In this document: piece by piece, positions 20,550 through 30,711 of the stretch | Numbering within the stretch: position 1 is the first letter of the stretch | How the letters are laid out: each line of letters opens with the position of its first letter | Source of the DNA: Deinococcus sedimenti | GTDB lineage: Bacteria > Deinococcota > Deinococci > Deinococcales > Deinococcaceae | Assembly (NCBI RefSeq): GCF_014648135.1 | Contig: NZ_BMQN01000009.1 | Coordinates: 1 to 64,000, forward strand | DNA: 64,000 bases | Direction of reading: 5' to 3' | Notes under the pieces: generated by a model | The model's input: only the letters and a program-made list of their open reading frames with translations | Databases searched by the model: none | What the model was told of the DNA's origin: nothing | Program-made: the position numbers and the translations under genes

Positions 20550-22288
20550 CCAGACGCACCCTGCCCCTGACCGACCACTACGACGTCCGCCGCGGCGAGG
20601 ACGGCCACCGTTACCTGCACCCGCTGGTGCGTGGGTTTCCGCTGCTGCGCTTCCCGCTGCTGAACAAGGGCACGGCGTTCACGGAGGCTGAGCGGGAGGC
20701 GCTGGGTCTGGACGGCCTGCTGGCCCCGCAGGTGGACACGCTGGACGCGCTGGTCGAGCGGCAGTACGCGGAGTACGCGCAGATCACCGAGCCGCTGGAC
20801 CGGCACGTGTTCCTGCGCAACCTGCAGGACCGCAACGAAGTGCTGTTCTACGCGCTGCTCTCCGCGCACGTGGAGGAGATGCTGCCCGTGGTGTACACGC
20901 CGACGGTGGGCCTGGCGGTGCAGCGGTTCAGCCAGATCTACCGTTATCCGCGCGGCCTGACGCTGAGCACCCGCAACATCGACCGGGCCGGGGCGGCGCT
21001 GGCGAACGTGCCGCTGAACGACGTGCGGATCATCGTGGCGACCGACAGCAGCGCGATCCTGGGCATCGGGGACCAGGGCTTCGGGGGCATGGCGATCAGC
21101 ATCGGGAAACTGTCGCTGTACACCGTGGCGGGCGGCGTGGGGCCGGACAAGACCCTCCCCGTGGAACTGGATGTCGGGACCGGGCGCGCGGACCTGCGGG
21201 ACGACCCGGCGTACCTGGGCGTGAAGCACGAGCGCCTGACCGGCGACGAGTACCTGCGGTTCGTGGACCGCTTCGTGGAGGCGACGCTGCAGCGGTACCC
21301 GAAGGCGATCATCCAGTGGGAGGACTTCAGCAAGGACGCGGCGTTCGAGGTGCTGAGCCGCTACCGCCGGGTCGTGCCGAGCTTCAACGACGACATTCAG
21401 GGCACGGGCGCGGTGGTGCTGGCCGGGGTGCTGAACGCCTGCCGGATGAAGGGCGAGGCGCTGCGCGATCAGGTGGTCGTCGTGCACGGCGCGGGCGCGG
21501 GTGGGGCCGGGGTGGCCCTGGCGATCCGCGAGGGCATGCGCCGCGAGGGCCTGAGTGAAGCCGAGATAGCGGCGCGGGTGTTTGTGCTCGACTCGCGTGG
21601 GCTGCTCACCGACGACCGGCGCATGGAGGACTACAAGCGGGCGCTGGCCACGCCGAAGGCCCTGACGGACGGCTGGGCGGGCACCGACCTCGAAAGCGTG
21701 ATCCGCGAGGCGCGGGCAACGGTGCTGCTGGGCCTCAGCGGGCAGCCGGGCATCTTCAGCGAGGGCGTGGTGCGGGCCACGCACGCCAACACGCCCCGCC
21801 CGCTGGTGTTCCCGCTGAGCAACCCCACCGCGTTCGCGGAGGCCCTCCCGGCGGACATCCTGGCCTGGACCGGCGGGCAGGCGATCGTGGCGACCGGCAG
21901 TCCCTTCGACCCGGTCAGCCTGCACGGCGAGATGCACGAGATCGGGCAGGGGAACAACGCGTTCATCTTCCCCGGGCTGGGCTTCGGCGCGATCCTGGCC
22001 CGCGTGCGCGAGGTCACGGACGAGATGGTCACGGCCGCCGCGTACGCTCTGGCGGAGTACACGCAGGCGAACCACCCGGGCCGCACGTACCCGCCGGTGG
22101 ACGAACTGAGTCACGCGAGCATTCACGTGGCGGTGGCCGTGATCCGGCAGGCGCTCGCGGACGGCGTCGCCACCGAGTTCACGCTGCGCGGCCAGAGCGA
22201 CGCGGGGCTGCTGGACACCGTCCGGCGCAAGTTCTGGCAGCCGACGTACCTACCGTTCCGCCCGTCGGGTGGACACCCCTCCATGTGA
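20546..22288 (+). CDS. NAD-dependent malic enzyme
   Basis: The 580-residue protein is a full-length malic enzyme of the SfcA/MaeA type, converting malate to pyruvate, CO2 and NADH. Seen are [18 protein letters not shown] with the catalytic Tyr, the metal-binding [14 protein letters not shown], the dinucleotide fold [14 protein letters not shown] and the substrate segment [11 protein letters not shown]. The GTG start overlaps the allE stop (GTGA). Placing it in the ureide operon after malate synthase gives a route glyoxylate to malate to pyruvate. NAD rather than NADP use is inferred from the family. Confidence 0.92.
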   Translation: MTRRTLPLTDHYDVRRGEDGHRYLHPLVRGFPLLRFPLLNKGTAFTEAEREALGLDGLLAPQVDTLDALVERQYAEYAQITEPLDRHVFLRNLQDRNEVLFYALLSAHVEEMLPVVYTPTVGLAVQRFSQIYRYPRGLTLSTRNIDRAGAALANVPLNDVRIIVATDSSAILGIGDQGFGGMAISIGKLSLYTVAGGVGPDKTLPVELDVGTGRADLRDDPAYLGVKHERLTGDEYLRFVDRFVEATLQRYPKAIIQWEDFSKDAAFEVLSRYRRVVPSFNDDIQGTGAVVLAGVLNACRMKGEALRDQVVVVHGAGAGGAGVALAIREGMRREGLSEAEIAARVFVLDSRGLLTDDRRMEDYKRALATPKALTDGWAGTDLESVIREARATVLLGLSGQPGIFSEGVVRATHANTPRPLVFPLSNPTAFAEALPADILAWTGGQAIVATGSPFDPVSLHGEMHEIGQGNNAFIFPGLGFGAILARVREVTDEMVTAAAYALAEYTQANHPGRTYPPVDELSHASIHVAVAVIRQALADGVATEFTLRGQSDAGLLDTVRRKFWQPTYLPFRPSGGHPSM

Positions 22289-22333
22289 CCCGCTGAAAGA
22301 ATCGTGCACGACGGGGCTGCGTACGCTGGACGC

Positions 22334-23131
22334 ATGAGCGACGTGCTGCCTCTGTCCGCTGGGCCGGCGCCCGGTGAGGACGCCCGGCTGCAGGAGCTCC
22401 AGCTGTACGCCGCGCAGCTGGAGCGGTACGCCGAGGAATTCGGCACGCTGTTCCACCGCTACAAACTGCGCGAGGCCGAACTGGAGGCCGCCACCCTGGC
22501 GGTCGTGAACGCCTTCGTGGTCGCGCTGGGCGCGCACGACGCGTACACCCGCGAGCACACCCAGCGCGTGCAGCGCAGCGCGCTGCTGATCGCGCAGACG
22601 CTCGGATGGTCGGCCGCACAGCTGGAGGAGGTGCGGCTGGGCGCGGTCCTGCACGACATCGGCAAGACGTCGATTTCCGACACGGTGCTGTGCAAGCCGG
22701 GGCGACTCGACGCGTCAGAGTACCGTGACATTCAGCGGCACCCGGTCATCGGCGCGCACATGATCAGCGGCTTTCCTGCCCTGGCGCCTGCGCGGCCCTA
22801 CGTGCTGTACCACCATGAACGCTTCGACGGTCGGGGCTACCCGGAGGGCCTGCGGGGGCAGGACATTCCCATCCAGGGCCGCCTGCTGGCGGTGGCGGAC
22901 GCGGTGGACGCCATGCTGACCAGCCGGCCCTACCGGCCGCCGCTGCCCCTCGACCACGTCATGCAGGAACTGAGGGCGGGCATGGGTTCCCAGTTCGACC
23001 CGGATCTGGTCGAGGCGTTTCTGCGGTCCGGCGCGCTGGACCTGTACCAGCTGCCGGACAAGGCTGCCCCGGCCGCCGCAGCCGACGCCGCCCCGGACCC
23101 GGCTGAGCTCAGCACGCTGGGTGGCGCGTGA
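22334..23131 (+). CDS. HD-GYP-domain phosphodiesterase
   Basis: The 265-residue protein has a short N-terminal helical segment (1-55, coiled-coil-like) and an HD-GYP domain (about 56-240). H107-D108 in LHDIGK and the HHERFDGRGYP motif (160-170) are intact, so it probably degrades c-di-GMP (or cGAMP-type dinucleotides). No sensor domain is present, so input may come from a partner. The ATG is leaderless by position: TACGCT (22322-22327) then exactly six bases. The Ala/Pro-rich tail after residue 245 is probably disordered. Confidence 0.88.
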   Translation: MSDVLPLSAGPAPGEDARLQELQLYAAQLERYAEEFGTLFHRYKLREAELEAATLAVVNAFVVALGAHDAYTREHTQRVQRSALLIAQTLGWSAAQLEEVRLGAVLHDIGKTSISDTVLCKPGRLDASEYRDIQRHPVIGAHMISGFPALAPARPYVLYHHERFDGRGYPEGLRGQDIPIQGRLLAVADAVDAMLTSRPYRPPLPLDHVMQELRAGMGSQFDPDLVEAFLRSGALDLYQLPDKAAPAAAADAAPDPAELSTLGGA

Positions 23132-23200
23132 CCGGGTCGGCGCTGCCCGTCATGGTGTGCTGAGACGTTGTGATCGTCGGCCCGCTCGGTACGATGACGT

Positions 23201-23638
23201 ATGCCGCTGAACTTTCTGAAAAGGACTGAGGCGCCGAAGACCGAGGACCCACGGGTGGAACGGTCGCGGGTGGACGACCGGTTCGAACGGCACCTGAAAC
23301 TTGCCCTGCGCGACCGGCAGATCGAGGTGCGGGGCGCCGTGATCCTGCATGACGTGCTGGCACTGGATGTCCCCGCGGGGGGCACGCAGGGCACGCTGCG
23401 GAAGATGCCCTCGTTGCGGCTGGATTACGAACTGTTCGATCCGCGCGCGCAGGCACCGGTGGCCGGTATCGTGCTGTCGTCGCGGACGTACGGGCGGGAT
23501 CGGCGGCGCACGCCCACGCCGACCGTCAGTGACGTGCCCCCCGGCATCACCATCGTGACGGTCCTGCACCTCAATCCCGGGGCGCTGCCGGACGTGCTGG
23601 CCGTCCGGCAGGCGGTCGGGCCGTTCCTGCCCGACTGA
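23201..23638 (+). CDS. Hypothetical protein
   Basis: I do not recognise this 145-residue protein. It has a charged N-terminal third rich in Arg, Glu and Asp, then beta-type segments (VRGAVILHDVLALDVPAG, SLRLDYELFDP, ITIVTVLHLNP) and no signal peptide or membrane helix. The reading frame is supported by a good leaderless promoter: TTGTGA (23168-23173), 16 bases, TACGAT (23190-23195), five bases, ATG. It lies between two c-di-GMP phosphodiesterase genes and converges with the second, which hints at, but does not show, a role in signalling. Confidence 0.65.
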   Translation: MPLNFLKRTEAPKTEDPRVERSRVDDRFERHLKLALRDRQIEVRGAVILHDVLALDVPAGGTQGTLRKMPSLRLDYELFDPRAQAPVAGIVLSSRTYGRDRRRTPTPTVSDVPPGITIVTVLHLNPGALPDVLAVRQAVGPFLPD

Positions 23639-23698
23639 TCCGGTCGTCCGGCGGTCTGTCCTGACCGGCGGGGCCGGCCGGCAGGAGTCGACGGCCCT

Positions 23699-25957
23699 TC
23701 AGCGGCGCAGGCGCAGGCGTTCCAGGATCTCGGGCAGCGGTTCGGGCCGGGCGATGTGGTAGCCCTGCGCCGCGCCGCAGTCCAGGGACCATAGGAGGTC
23801 CAGCATGGCCTCGTCCTCCACGCCTTCGGCGACCGTGCGCAGTCCCAGATCGCGGGCGAGGCGGATGGTGCTGCCCAGCAGCGCGCCGCGGGTGCCGCCG
23901 CGCGTGCCGTCCCGCAGGAACGCCCGGTCGAGTTTGACGGTGTCCAGCGGCAGGTCGGCCAGCAGCGCCAGGCTGGAGTGGCCACTGCCGAAGTCGTCCA
24001 GCGCGACCTGAACGCCCACGGCCCGCAGCTGTTCGAGGTGACGGCAGGCGAGCGTGACGTTCTGCATGACGCTGCTTTCCGTGACCTCGAGGGTCAGCAC
24101 GGCCGGGTCGACCTGAAGTTCACGGAGGATGTTCAGGACGCTCTGCGCGAAATCCTGGCTGAGCAGCTGCAGGGGGCTGACGTTGACATTCACGCGGACC
24201 GGCGCGATCTGCTGCGCGGCCTGCGCGTCAAGCAGCGCGCGCCGCAGGGCCCAGTCGCCCAGGCGGGTGATCAGGCCGGCGCGCTCGGCGATCGGGATGA
24301 AGGTCCCCGGAGGCACGTCGCCCAGGGTCGGGTGGTGCCAGCGCATCAGGGATTCCATCGCCACCCACCGGCCGCTGCTCAGGTCACGGATCGGCTGGTA
24401 CAGCAGCGTCAGTTCGCCGCGCTGATCGGCGCCTTGCAGGGCGGATTCGAGCAGGTGGCCGTACTGGCTCTGGCGCAGCATGTCCTCGTTGAACAGGCCG
24501 CAGTGCTGGCGTTCGTCCATGGCATGCTGCAGCGCGATATTGGCCTGGCGCAGCAGGGTCGTGACCGGCAGGGCGTACGGGGATTCGGCGTAACCGCCGG
24601 TGAGTTTCACGGAGACCTCGTTCTCGTTCAGGTGGAAGGGCCGTTCGAGGTCACGCAGGATGGCGTCCGGGTCCGGGCTGTCCTGGCCGGTGGTGACGAG
24701 CACCAGGCCGTTCGAGGTGAGGCGCGCCACCACGTGCTCCCGGCCGAGTTCGTTGAGTCGGCCGGCCAGTTCGCGCAGCAGCGTGTCGACGCGCGTGGTG
24801 CCGTACAGACCGCTGAGTTCCTGGAGTCTGGGGACCTCGATCACCAGGGCGCTGCGGACGGGGGTGTGCGCGAGGCGTTCGAGGAGTCCGGTGCGGGTGA
24901 ACGCGCCGGTCAGTTCGTCCCGTTGCGACCGGTCGCGCAGCTGCTGTTCGCGCAGGTTGAGGTGGTCGAGCAGGTCGTTGATCGTGCGGGCCAGCACGCC
25001 CAGTTCCGTGCGGTTGCGGGCGTCGAGGCGGTGGCTGGGGTCGTGCGCGATCAGCTGCGTGTCGCGCTTGTACCCTTCGAGGACGCGCAGGACCCGGCGG
25101 TTGAGGAACAGCAGGAAGCTGGCGATGCCAATCAGGGTGGCGATCAGCATGGTCAGGCGCAGCTGCCGCGCGCCGATCAGTCCGGCGGCGTGCACGGCCC
25201 GCGGGATGCTGAGTTCCAGGCCGAGTTGCGGCGGGCCGCCCGGAGCGGCGAGGGGTGAAGTGGCCCGCACGCGGTCGTCGAGGAAGACGACCTGCGTGTC
25301 CGGAACTGGATGCTGGGTGAGGACGGCGCTGAAGATCCGGCCCTGGTAGGTGATCTCGTTGAGAACGGCGGGCGTGAGGGTGCGGGCCAGCAGCATGACG
25401 CCGCCGCGGCCCTGGCCGTCGTCGCGGGTGATGGGGCGGGCCGCGACGATGTAGGACGCCGCGCCGCGCCGCAGCACGCCGGCCGCGCCGTCCTGGGGCA
25501 GCGGGTCGGGCAGGGCGGCCATGAAGTCCTGCACGGGTGCGGTGGCGTCCACGATGCGGTCGCCGTCGAGGGCCGCTGCCGACAGGAGTCGGCCGTCGGC
25601 GGCCGCGACGCCCCAGTAGTCGACCTTGCCGCCGATGAACGTCCCGGGCACGAGGTTGGCGCCGAGGTAGCGGGGGTTGCGGCCGGCGGCGTACTCGTAG
25701 GTTTCGGTCCAGAGACTGAAGTTCAGGACGAACAGGCCCACGCGGGTTTCCTCGGTGCGCAGGTTTGCGCGGGCGATGTCACTGAACTGCTGGACCTGGG
25801 TTCGTTCGATGGCGGTGAACTTGTCGTTCATGAACGCGGGCAGCAGGATCAGCAGGATGACGCTCAGCGGGACGAGCAGGGCCGCGAGCAGCCCGAGCAG
25901 CTGAACGCGCAGGGACAGGGCCACGCGGTCCCGGAACCATCCGGTGCGGTGGGTCAC
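23699..25957 (-). CDS. Membrane CHASE4-HAMP-GGDEF-EAL c-di-GMP phosphodiesterase
   Basis: The 752-residue receptor has membrane helices at about 17-42 and 265-285 flanking an extracellular CHASE4-type sensor, a HAMP linker (about 288-338), a GGDEF-like domain (345-480) and an EAL domain (495-750). The GGDEF signature is lost (RLTSN around 412-416), so it should not make c-di-GMP. The EAL domain keeps E535 (MESL), an NVNVSP Asn, the LEVTES Glu, [10 protein letters not shown], the Lys in DTVKLDR and AEGVED, so it is probably active. The start is the GTG at 25957; no strong RBS is visible, so it may lie a few codons off. Confidence 0.9.
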   Translation of the reverse strand: MTHRTGWFRDRVALSLRVQLLGLLAALLVPLSVILLILLPAFMNDKFTAIERTQVQQFSDIARANLRTEETRVGLFVLNFSLWTETYEYAAGRNPRYLGANLVPGTFIGGKVDYWGVAAADGRLLSAAALDGDRIVDATAPVQDFMAALPDPLPQDGAAGVLRRGAASYIVAARPITRDDGQGRGGVMLLARTLTPAVLNEITYQGRIFSAVLTQHPVPDTQVVFLDDRVRATSPLAAPGGPPQLGLELSIPRAVHAAGLIGARQLRLTMLIATLIGIASFLLFLNRRVLRVLEGYKRDTQLIAHDPSHRLDARNRTELGVLARTINDLLDHLNLREQQLRDRSQRDELTGAFTRTGLLERLAHTPVRSALVIEVPRLQELSGLYGTTRVDTLLRELAGRLNELGREHVVARLTSNGLVLVTTGQDSPDPDAILRDLERPFHLNENEVSVKLTGGYAESPYALPVTTLLRQANIALQHAMDERQHCGLFNEDMLRQSQYGHLLESALQGADQRGELTLLYQPIRDLSSGRWVAMESLMRWHHPTLGDVPPGTFIPIAERAGLITRLGDWALRRALLDAQAAQQIAPVRVNVNVSPLQLLSQDFAQSVLNILRELQVDPAVLTLEVTESSVMQNVTLACRHLEQLRAVGVQVALDDFGSGHSSLALLADLPLDTVKLDRAFLRDGTRGGTRGALLGSTIRLARDLGLRTVAEGVEDEAMLDLLWSLDCGAAQGYHIARPEPLPEILERLRLRR

Positions 25958-26171
25958 GGGGACTGGACCTGCGGGACGTACCGGTGGGCGGACATACTCG
26001 GGGTGGCTCCTTCTGGACGGAATGGAAAGCGGGAGGTCAGGGTGAGGCCGCCCTCCATTCTGAGAAGAGGTGACGGGCTGTTTATGAGAACAGCTCCATG
26101 CTTTTCAGAGCGAGTCTGCTGGTGGGGGGCTCACCCCCCCCGCCGGGGACGCAAGTCCCGCACCTCATTCC

Positions 26172-26188
26172 TGAGGATATCCTCAATT
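26172..26188 (+). promoter_or_regulatory. Autoregulatory operator over the tetR -10 box
   Basis: TGAGGATATCCTCA (26172-26185) is a perfect 14-base palindrome containing the -10 box TATCCT (26178-26183), five bases before the regulator's ATG. A site in this place is the usual arrangement for a self-repressing TetR protein. Confidence 0.65.
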
Positions 26189-26779
26189 ATGGCGAGACCG
26201 AGACAGATCAGTGACGAGGTGATCATCGCCGCCGCCCAGGACGTGTTCCTGGAGCAGGGCTTCAGTGCCACCACCGCCGCCATCGCCCGGCGCGCCGGCG
26301 TGTCGGAGGGCACGCTGTTCAACCGCTTCGCCAGCAAGGAGGACCTGTTCGTGGCGGCCATCGGTCTGCACGTCCAGGCCCGCTGGCAGGCCGAACTGCT
26401 CGGCGCCGCCGGGCAGGGCGACGTGCGCCGCAACCTCGAACGCGCCCTGCTGAGCATGCTGCGCGAGGCCGAGCAGCTCGTACCGAAACTCATGGTGATG
26501 TTCTCCCGGGGACACGATACGTCGCACAACCCGATCCTGATGCGCCTGGGTGACCCGATGCAGCTCGCTGCGCGCAATATCGCCACGTATCTGGAGGCCG
26601 AGGTTCACCTGGGTCGCCTGCGCCCCCTGGACGCCGAGGTCGCGGCCCTGACGGTCGTGGGCAGCCTGTCTCACTTCGTGCACCGCGAGCAGATGATGCC
26701 GGGGCAGGGCAGCGGCCTGGAGGCAGGGCGGTTCGTGCGCGGGCTGATGGACCTGCTGTGGCCCGGCATGGCCCCGTGA
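26189..26779 (+). CDS. TetR-family transcriptional regulator
   Basis: The 196-residue protein has the TetR N-terminal DNA-binding domain ([20 protein letters not shown], then [20 protein letters not shown]) and a helical ligand domain of unknown specificity. The ATG follows a -10 box by five bases, implying a leaderless message. The next gene on the same strand, 182 bases on, begins a TolC/adaptor/RND efflux operon, which is the likely target. The frame extends far upstream without a start of its own, but residues before the ATG are non-coding in character. Confidence 0.9.
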   Translation: MARPRQISDEVIIAAAQDVFLEQGFSATTAAIARRAGVSEGTLFNRFASKEDLFVAAIGLHVQARWQAELLGAAGQGDVRRNLERALLSMLREAEQLVPKLMVMFSRGHDTSHNPILMRLGDPMQLAARNIATYLEAEVHLGRLRPLDAEVAALTVVGSLSHFVHREQMMPGQGSGLEAGRFVRGLMDLLWPGMAP

Positions 26780-26961
26780 GACGCGCCGCGAGTTATGAAG
26801 CAGTTCTGGAGTGAACGCCGCGTGACAGACGTAGCTGAGTCTACACTCGTTAATGATGGCAGCCGGGCGCCCCCCTCCCGACGCACAAGCCGACACCCCT
26901 TCAGGTCCACCGGCCCATGCTGTGCGGACCAGCCGACCACCACCCCATCCCGAGGACTGAT
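26780..26961 (+). promoter_or_regulatory. Probable promoter/operator region of the RND efflux operon
   Basis: The segment 26822-26856 holds nested short inverted repeats: GTAG/CTAC (26831-26834, 26841-26844) and GAGT/ACTC (26837-26840, 26845-26848), close to a TACACT box (26842-26847; preceded by GTGACA at a short 14-base spacing). It is a plausible regulator-binding site but does not share the palindrome seen in front of the tetR gene. The rest of the gap is C-rich and featureless apart from the GAGGA ribosome-binding site. Confidence 0.35.
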
Positions 26962-28431
26962 ATGACCGACGCCTCCCCCACCCTGCTGGTCCGCGCCGTG
27001 CTGACCGCAGCCCTGCTGACCGCCCCCGGACTGTCCGGCCCGGCTGCCGCGCAGACCGCCCCTCCCCCACCCGGCCTGCCCGCGCCCGTCACCACGCCCA
27101 CCCCGGCCGCAGGTTCGCTGGACGCGCTGCTGCTCGCGCTGCGCGCCGCCCCGGGCTGGCGCGCGGCGGACCTGACCTACCGCTCGGCGCAGCTGCAGCT
27201 CGACAGCGCCCGCCTGCGGGCCGGACTGAACCTGACAGCCGGCGCGAGCGGCAGCCTCTCGAAGGTCCCCTGGGACGGCGGCGACTGGACCGGGAACGGC
27301 ACCGTCACCCTGAGCGCCAGCCTCCCCGTGCTGCCGTGGTCGCCGCTGCTCGAAGGTGTGCGCAGCGCCGAACGCGGCGTGCAGACGGCCGCGCTGGACC
27401 TGCGCGCCGCGCGCGGCACCCTGACCGCGCAGCTGTGGCAGGCGTACGCGGGCCTGCGCGCCGCAGCGGACGCCCTGACCCTCGCGGACGCGCAGGTCAC
27501 CCTGAGCGCTCAGCTGCTGGAGGTCGCCCGCGCCCAGCGCACCCAGGGTCTGCTGACCGAGAGCGTCCTGCTGGACCGTCAGGCGACCCTGGAGGCCGCG
27601 CAGGCCGGCCGGGACCGCGCCGCGCGCGCCGTCACGCAGGCCCGGCTGGGCCTCACGCGCCTGCTGGGCACCGATCCGCTGCCCGCCACGCCCGACCTCA
27701 GCCGTCCCCTGCCCGACCTGACCCCCGCCGGGGACGAGGCGACCCTGGTCGCCCGCGCGCTGGCCGCACGCCCCGAGGTGCGCCGCGCCCAGGCCACCCT
27801 GGCCGACGCGCTGGCCGGGCGGGACGCGGCCGCCCTGGGCGCCCGCCTGCCGGACCTGACCGCGAGCGTGGCCGCGGGGCAGCTGGCGAGTGCCTCCGGA
27901 GCGGCGGGGCGCACGGTCAGCGGCAGCCTGAACTTCACGACCGGCGTGCTGGGCGCGCAGGTCAGCGTGCCGCTGCGTGAACCCCGGTCCCCCGTCAGTG
28001 GCGTGAACCTCTCGCTGACGGCTTCGATTCCGATCCTGGGCAGCACCGACGGCACCGTCCTGCGGCAGGCGGAACTGGGCGTGCAACAGGCCGCGCTGGC
28101 CGTGGACGCCGCGCGCCAGAGCGTCGAACTCGACGTCCGGACCCGCGTCCAGGCCGTGCAGGACGAACGCGGCGCGCTGGTCGCCGCCCGCACCCGGGTG
28201 AGGGCCGCCGCGCTGAACGTGCAGGCCGCGCAGGCGCGCCTGGACGCCGGGCTCGCCACGCGACTCGACGTGGCGCAGGCCACGCTGAACCTCACGCAGG
28301 CCGAGCAGGCGCTCAGCGCCCAGCTGGACCGCGTGGGGGTCGCGGGCGCCGCGCTCGCGCAGGCCACCGCCGATCTCGACCCACTGCTCCTGACCCTTCC
28401 CGCCCCCCTGCCCACCGGAGGCCGCCCATGA
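26962..28431 (+). CDS. TolC-family outer-membrane efflux protein
   Basis: The 489-residue protein has a signal peptide ([19 protein letters not shown], cleavage after AAAQ) and two TolC-type coiled-coil halves, with the typical pairs of long Ala/Gln/Arg-rich helices (for example [20 protein letters not shown] near residue 430) and [15 protein letters not shown]. It would form the outer-membrane channel of the tripartite pump encoded just downstream. The ATG at 26962 has GAGGA 5 bases upstream. The next gene overlaps by four bases. Confidence 0.85.
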   Translation: MTDASPTLLVRAVLTAALLTAPGLSGPAAAQTAPPPPGLPAPVTTPTPAAGSLDALLLALRAAPGWRAADLTYRSAQLQLDSARLRAGLNLTAGASGSLSKVPWDGGDWTGNGTVTLSASLPVLPWSPLLEGVRSAERGVQTAALDLRAARGTLTAQLWQAYAGLRAAADALTLADAQVTLSAQLLEVARAQRTQGLLTESVLLDRQATLEAAQAGRDRAARAVTQARLGLTRLLGTDPLPATPDLSRPLPDLTPAGDEATLVARALAARPEVRRAQATLADALAGRDAAALGARLPDLTASVAAGQLASASGAAGRTVSGSLNFTTGVLGAQVSVPLREPRSPVSGVNLSLTASIPILGSTDGTVLRQAELGVQQAALAVDAARQSVELDVRTRVQAVQDERGALVAARTRVRAAALNVQAAQARLDAGLATRLDVAQATLNLTQAEQALSAQLDRVGVAGAALAQATADLDPLLLTLPAPLPTGGRP

Positions 28432-29471
28432 AGCGCACCCTGACCCTGATCCTCGCCCTGAGTGCCGCCAGCCCCCTGGCCCACGCCCAGACCACCGCCA
28501 CCCTGACCCTCAGCAGCGCCGTCACCCGCGCCGTCACGCAGGGCGTAGACGTGACCACCGCCCGCGCGAACCTGCAGAAGGCGCAGGCGAACCTGCGGGC
28601 CGTGCGGGCCGATCCCACCAGCCTCATCACGACACTCACGCAGGCCGAACAGGACGTCGCCGCGCAGACGGCCGCGCTGAACGCCGCCAAACTCGGCGCG
28701 GCGCAGGCGGCCGTCAACGGCTACGTGCAGGCCTTCGAGGCCGCGCAGCGGACCGCGCTGGCGCAGGCGCAGGTGAACCTCTCCGACCGGCAGCTGAAGA
28801 TCGCGCAGGCGCGCCTCGCCGCGCGCGTGGCGACCACCCTGGACGTCAGCCGCGCGCAGAACGCCCTGAGTGGCGACCGCCAGGACCTCGCCAACGCCCA
28901 GGCGAGCCTGCCGGTGCTGGAGGCCGCGCTGGCCCGCACGCTGAACCTCCCTGCCGGGACCGACCTGCGGCTGGGCGCGCCCGGCGACGCGCCGAAACTC
29001 AGCGTGACGCTCGCCGCGCTGCAGAGCGGGCTGGACAAACGCCTGCCGGCGCTGGTGCAGGCCGCGAACGGCGTGGCGTTCGCCACGCTGCAGGTCAACC
29101 TGGCCGACAACGACTACACCCCGGCGCGCACGCTGGAAGACGCCCGCACCGCGCTTCAGAACGCGGCCCGCGGCCTGGAGGACGGCACGCGCGGCGCGCA
29201 GACCGGCGTGCGGGACGCGTACCGGGCCGCGCAGGACGCGCAGGCCCGCGTGAGCGTGGCGCGCGAGGCCGCCGCGAACGCCCAGTCGGCGCTGCGCAAC
29301 GCCCAGGCCCGCCTGAAGGCCGGGACGGCCGCCGCGGTCGAGGTGCAGCAGGCGCAGCTTCAGGCGCAGCAGGCCGAGCTGGGCGTGCAGCAGGCTTCGG
29401 GCAGCGTGTGGCGCGCCCTGGCGGCGCTGGGCGTGGCCGCCGGGCAGGACGTGACCGGGCTGGTGAACTGA
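28428..29471 (+). CDS. Second, shorter TolC-like exported coiled-coil protein
   Basis: The 347-residue protein starts with a clear signal peptide ending AHA and consists almost wholly of long Ala/Gln-rich helices with TolC-like repeats ([40 protein letters not shown]). It is about 140 residues shorter than its upstream neighbour and lacks obvious beta-barrel strands, so it may be a reduced TolC-type channel, or a periplasmic partner. It overlaps the first tolC gene (ATGA) and is one base from the adaptor gene, so it belongs to the operon. Confidence 0.7.
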   Translation: MKRTLTLILALSAASPLAHAQTTATLTLSSAVTRAVTQGVDVTTARANLQKAQANLRAVRADPTSLITTLTQAEQDVAAQTAALNAAKLGAAQAAVNGYVQAFEAAQRTALAQAQVNLSDRQLKIAQARLAARVATTLDVSRAQNALSGDRQDLANAQASLPVLEAALARTLNLPAGTDLRLGAPGDAPKLSVTLAALQSGLDKRLPALVQAANGVAFATLQVNLADNDYTPARTLEDARTALQNAARGLEDGTRGAQTGVRDAYRAAQDAQARVSVAREAAANAQSALRNAQARLKAGTAAAVEVQQAQLQAQQAELGVQQASGSVWRALAALGVAAGQDVTGLVN

Positions 29472-29472
29472 C

Positions 29473-30711
29473 GTGCGGCGCACCACCCCCCTCCTGCTGG
29501 CCCTGACCGTGATGCTGGGCGCCTGCGCGGGCAACAGGGACGCCGACGTGAAGAACGACTTGGACGCCGCGCCCGCCAAGACGACCACCCTGCAGGTCGC
29601 CACCACGCCCGCGCGCAGCGGCACGCTGGACACCCAGCGCAGCGTCAGCGGCACCATCGAGGCGCAGCGGGACAGTCAGGTGGCCGCGCAGGCGGGCGGC
29701 GTCGTGCAGCGCCTGCTGGTGCAGGAGGGTGAGCTGGTCGCGCGCGGGCAGGTCATCGCGCAGCTGGACGACACCACGCCCCGTCAGGCGCTGCAGAACG
29801 CCCGCCTGCAGGTGCAGCAGGCCGAGATCAGCCTCGCGCAGACGCGCCGCACCACGCAGAACAACGCCGGCAGCCTGAACGCCGCCGTCGCGGCCGCGCA
29901 GGCCAGCCTGGCGCAGGCGCAGGCGGGCGCGCAGAGCGCCGAGAACCTCTACCGGCTGGGCGGCATCAGCCTGTCGGACGTGCAGGCCGCCCGCGCGCAG
30001 CTGGCGCAGGCGCAGAGCGCGCTGTCGCAGGCCCGCGCGAACCTGTCGCAGAACGGCCAGAGTGCCCAGGGCAGCGTGCCCCTGCAGGAGGCGCAGCTGG
30101 CGCAGGCGCGCGTCAGCGTGCAGCAGGCCGAGGAGAACCTGGCGCGCACCAGCGTGCGCGCGCCGTTCGCGGGGACCGTCGCCGCGCTGAACGTCGAGGT
30201 GGGCGAGTTCGCGCAGCAGGGCAGCGCCGTGGCCCGGCTGGTGGACCCCGGCAGCCTGCGCGTGAAGTTCAACGTGCCCGCCGCCGACGCCGCGACCCTG
30301 GTGGACGGCACCGCGCTGAACGTCGGGTACGGCGGCGTGAACTACGTCGGCACCGTGACCGGCGCGCCCGGCGTGGCCGGAACGAACCGGCTCGTGCCGG
30401 TCTCGGCCCGCGTGCAGGGCGGCGCGAACCTCCCGGTGGGCGCCGCGGCGCAGGTCCGCTACCGCGTGCGGCTGGGTCAGGGCATCCTGATTCCCAGCGG
30501 CGCCGTGCAGGCCGACGCGGGCGAGAACGTCGTGTACACCGTCAGCGGCGGCGTCGCCCGCCGCACCCCGGTCAGCGTGGTCGCCGAGAGCGGCGCGCTC
30601 GTCGCCGTGCGCGGCTTGGATGCGGGCGCCGCTGTCGTCAGTCCCATTCCCGCCAGCCTGCAGGACGGCGCGCGCGTGCAGACCGCCCCCCAGACCGGAG
30701 CCACCCCGTGA
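29473..30711 (+). CDS. RND efflux periplasmic adaptor (membrane fusion lipoprotein)
   Basis: The 412-residue protein is an HlyD/AcrA-type adaptor. A lipoprotein signal [12 protein letters not shown] places the lipidated Cys at residue 18. Domains follow the family order: barrel-sandwich/lipoyl half ([20 protein letters not shown]), a long alpha-hairpin (about 110-220, Gln/Ala-rich), second lipoyl half ([20 protein letters not shown]), beta-barrel and membrane-proximal domain. The GTG start at 29473 lies right after the previous stop. It would link the RND pump to the TolC channel. Confidence 0.9.
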   Translation: MRRTTPLLLALTVMLGACAGNRDADVKNDLDAAPAKTTTLQVATTPARSGTLDTQRSVSGTIEAQRDSQVAAQAGGVVQRLLVQEGELVARGQVIAQLDDTTPRQALQNARLQVQQAEISLAQTRRTTQNNAGSLNAAVAAAQASLAQAQAGAQSAENLYRLGGISLSDVQAARAQLAQAQSALSQARANLSQNGQSAQGSVPLQEAQLAQARVSVQQAEENLARTSVRAPFAGTVAALNVEVGEFAQQGSAVARLVDPGSLRVKFNVPAADAATLVDGTALNVGYGGVNYVGTVTGAPGVAGTNRLVPVSARVQGGANLPVGAAAQVRYRVRLGQGILIPSGAVQADAGENVVYTVSGGVARRTPVSVVAESGALVAVRGLDAGAAVVSPIPASLQDGARVQTAPQTGATP

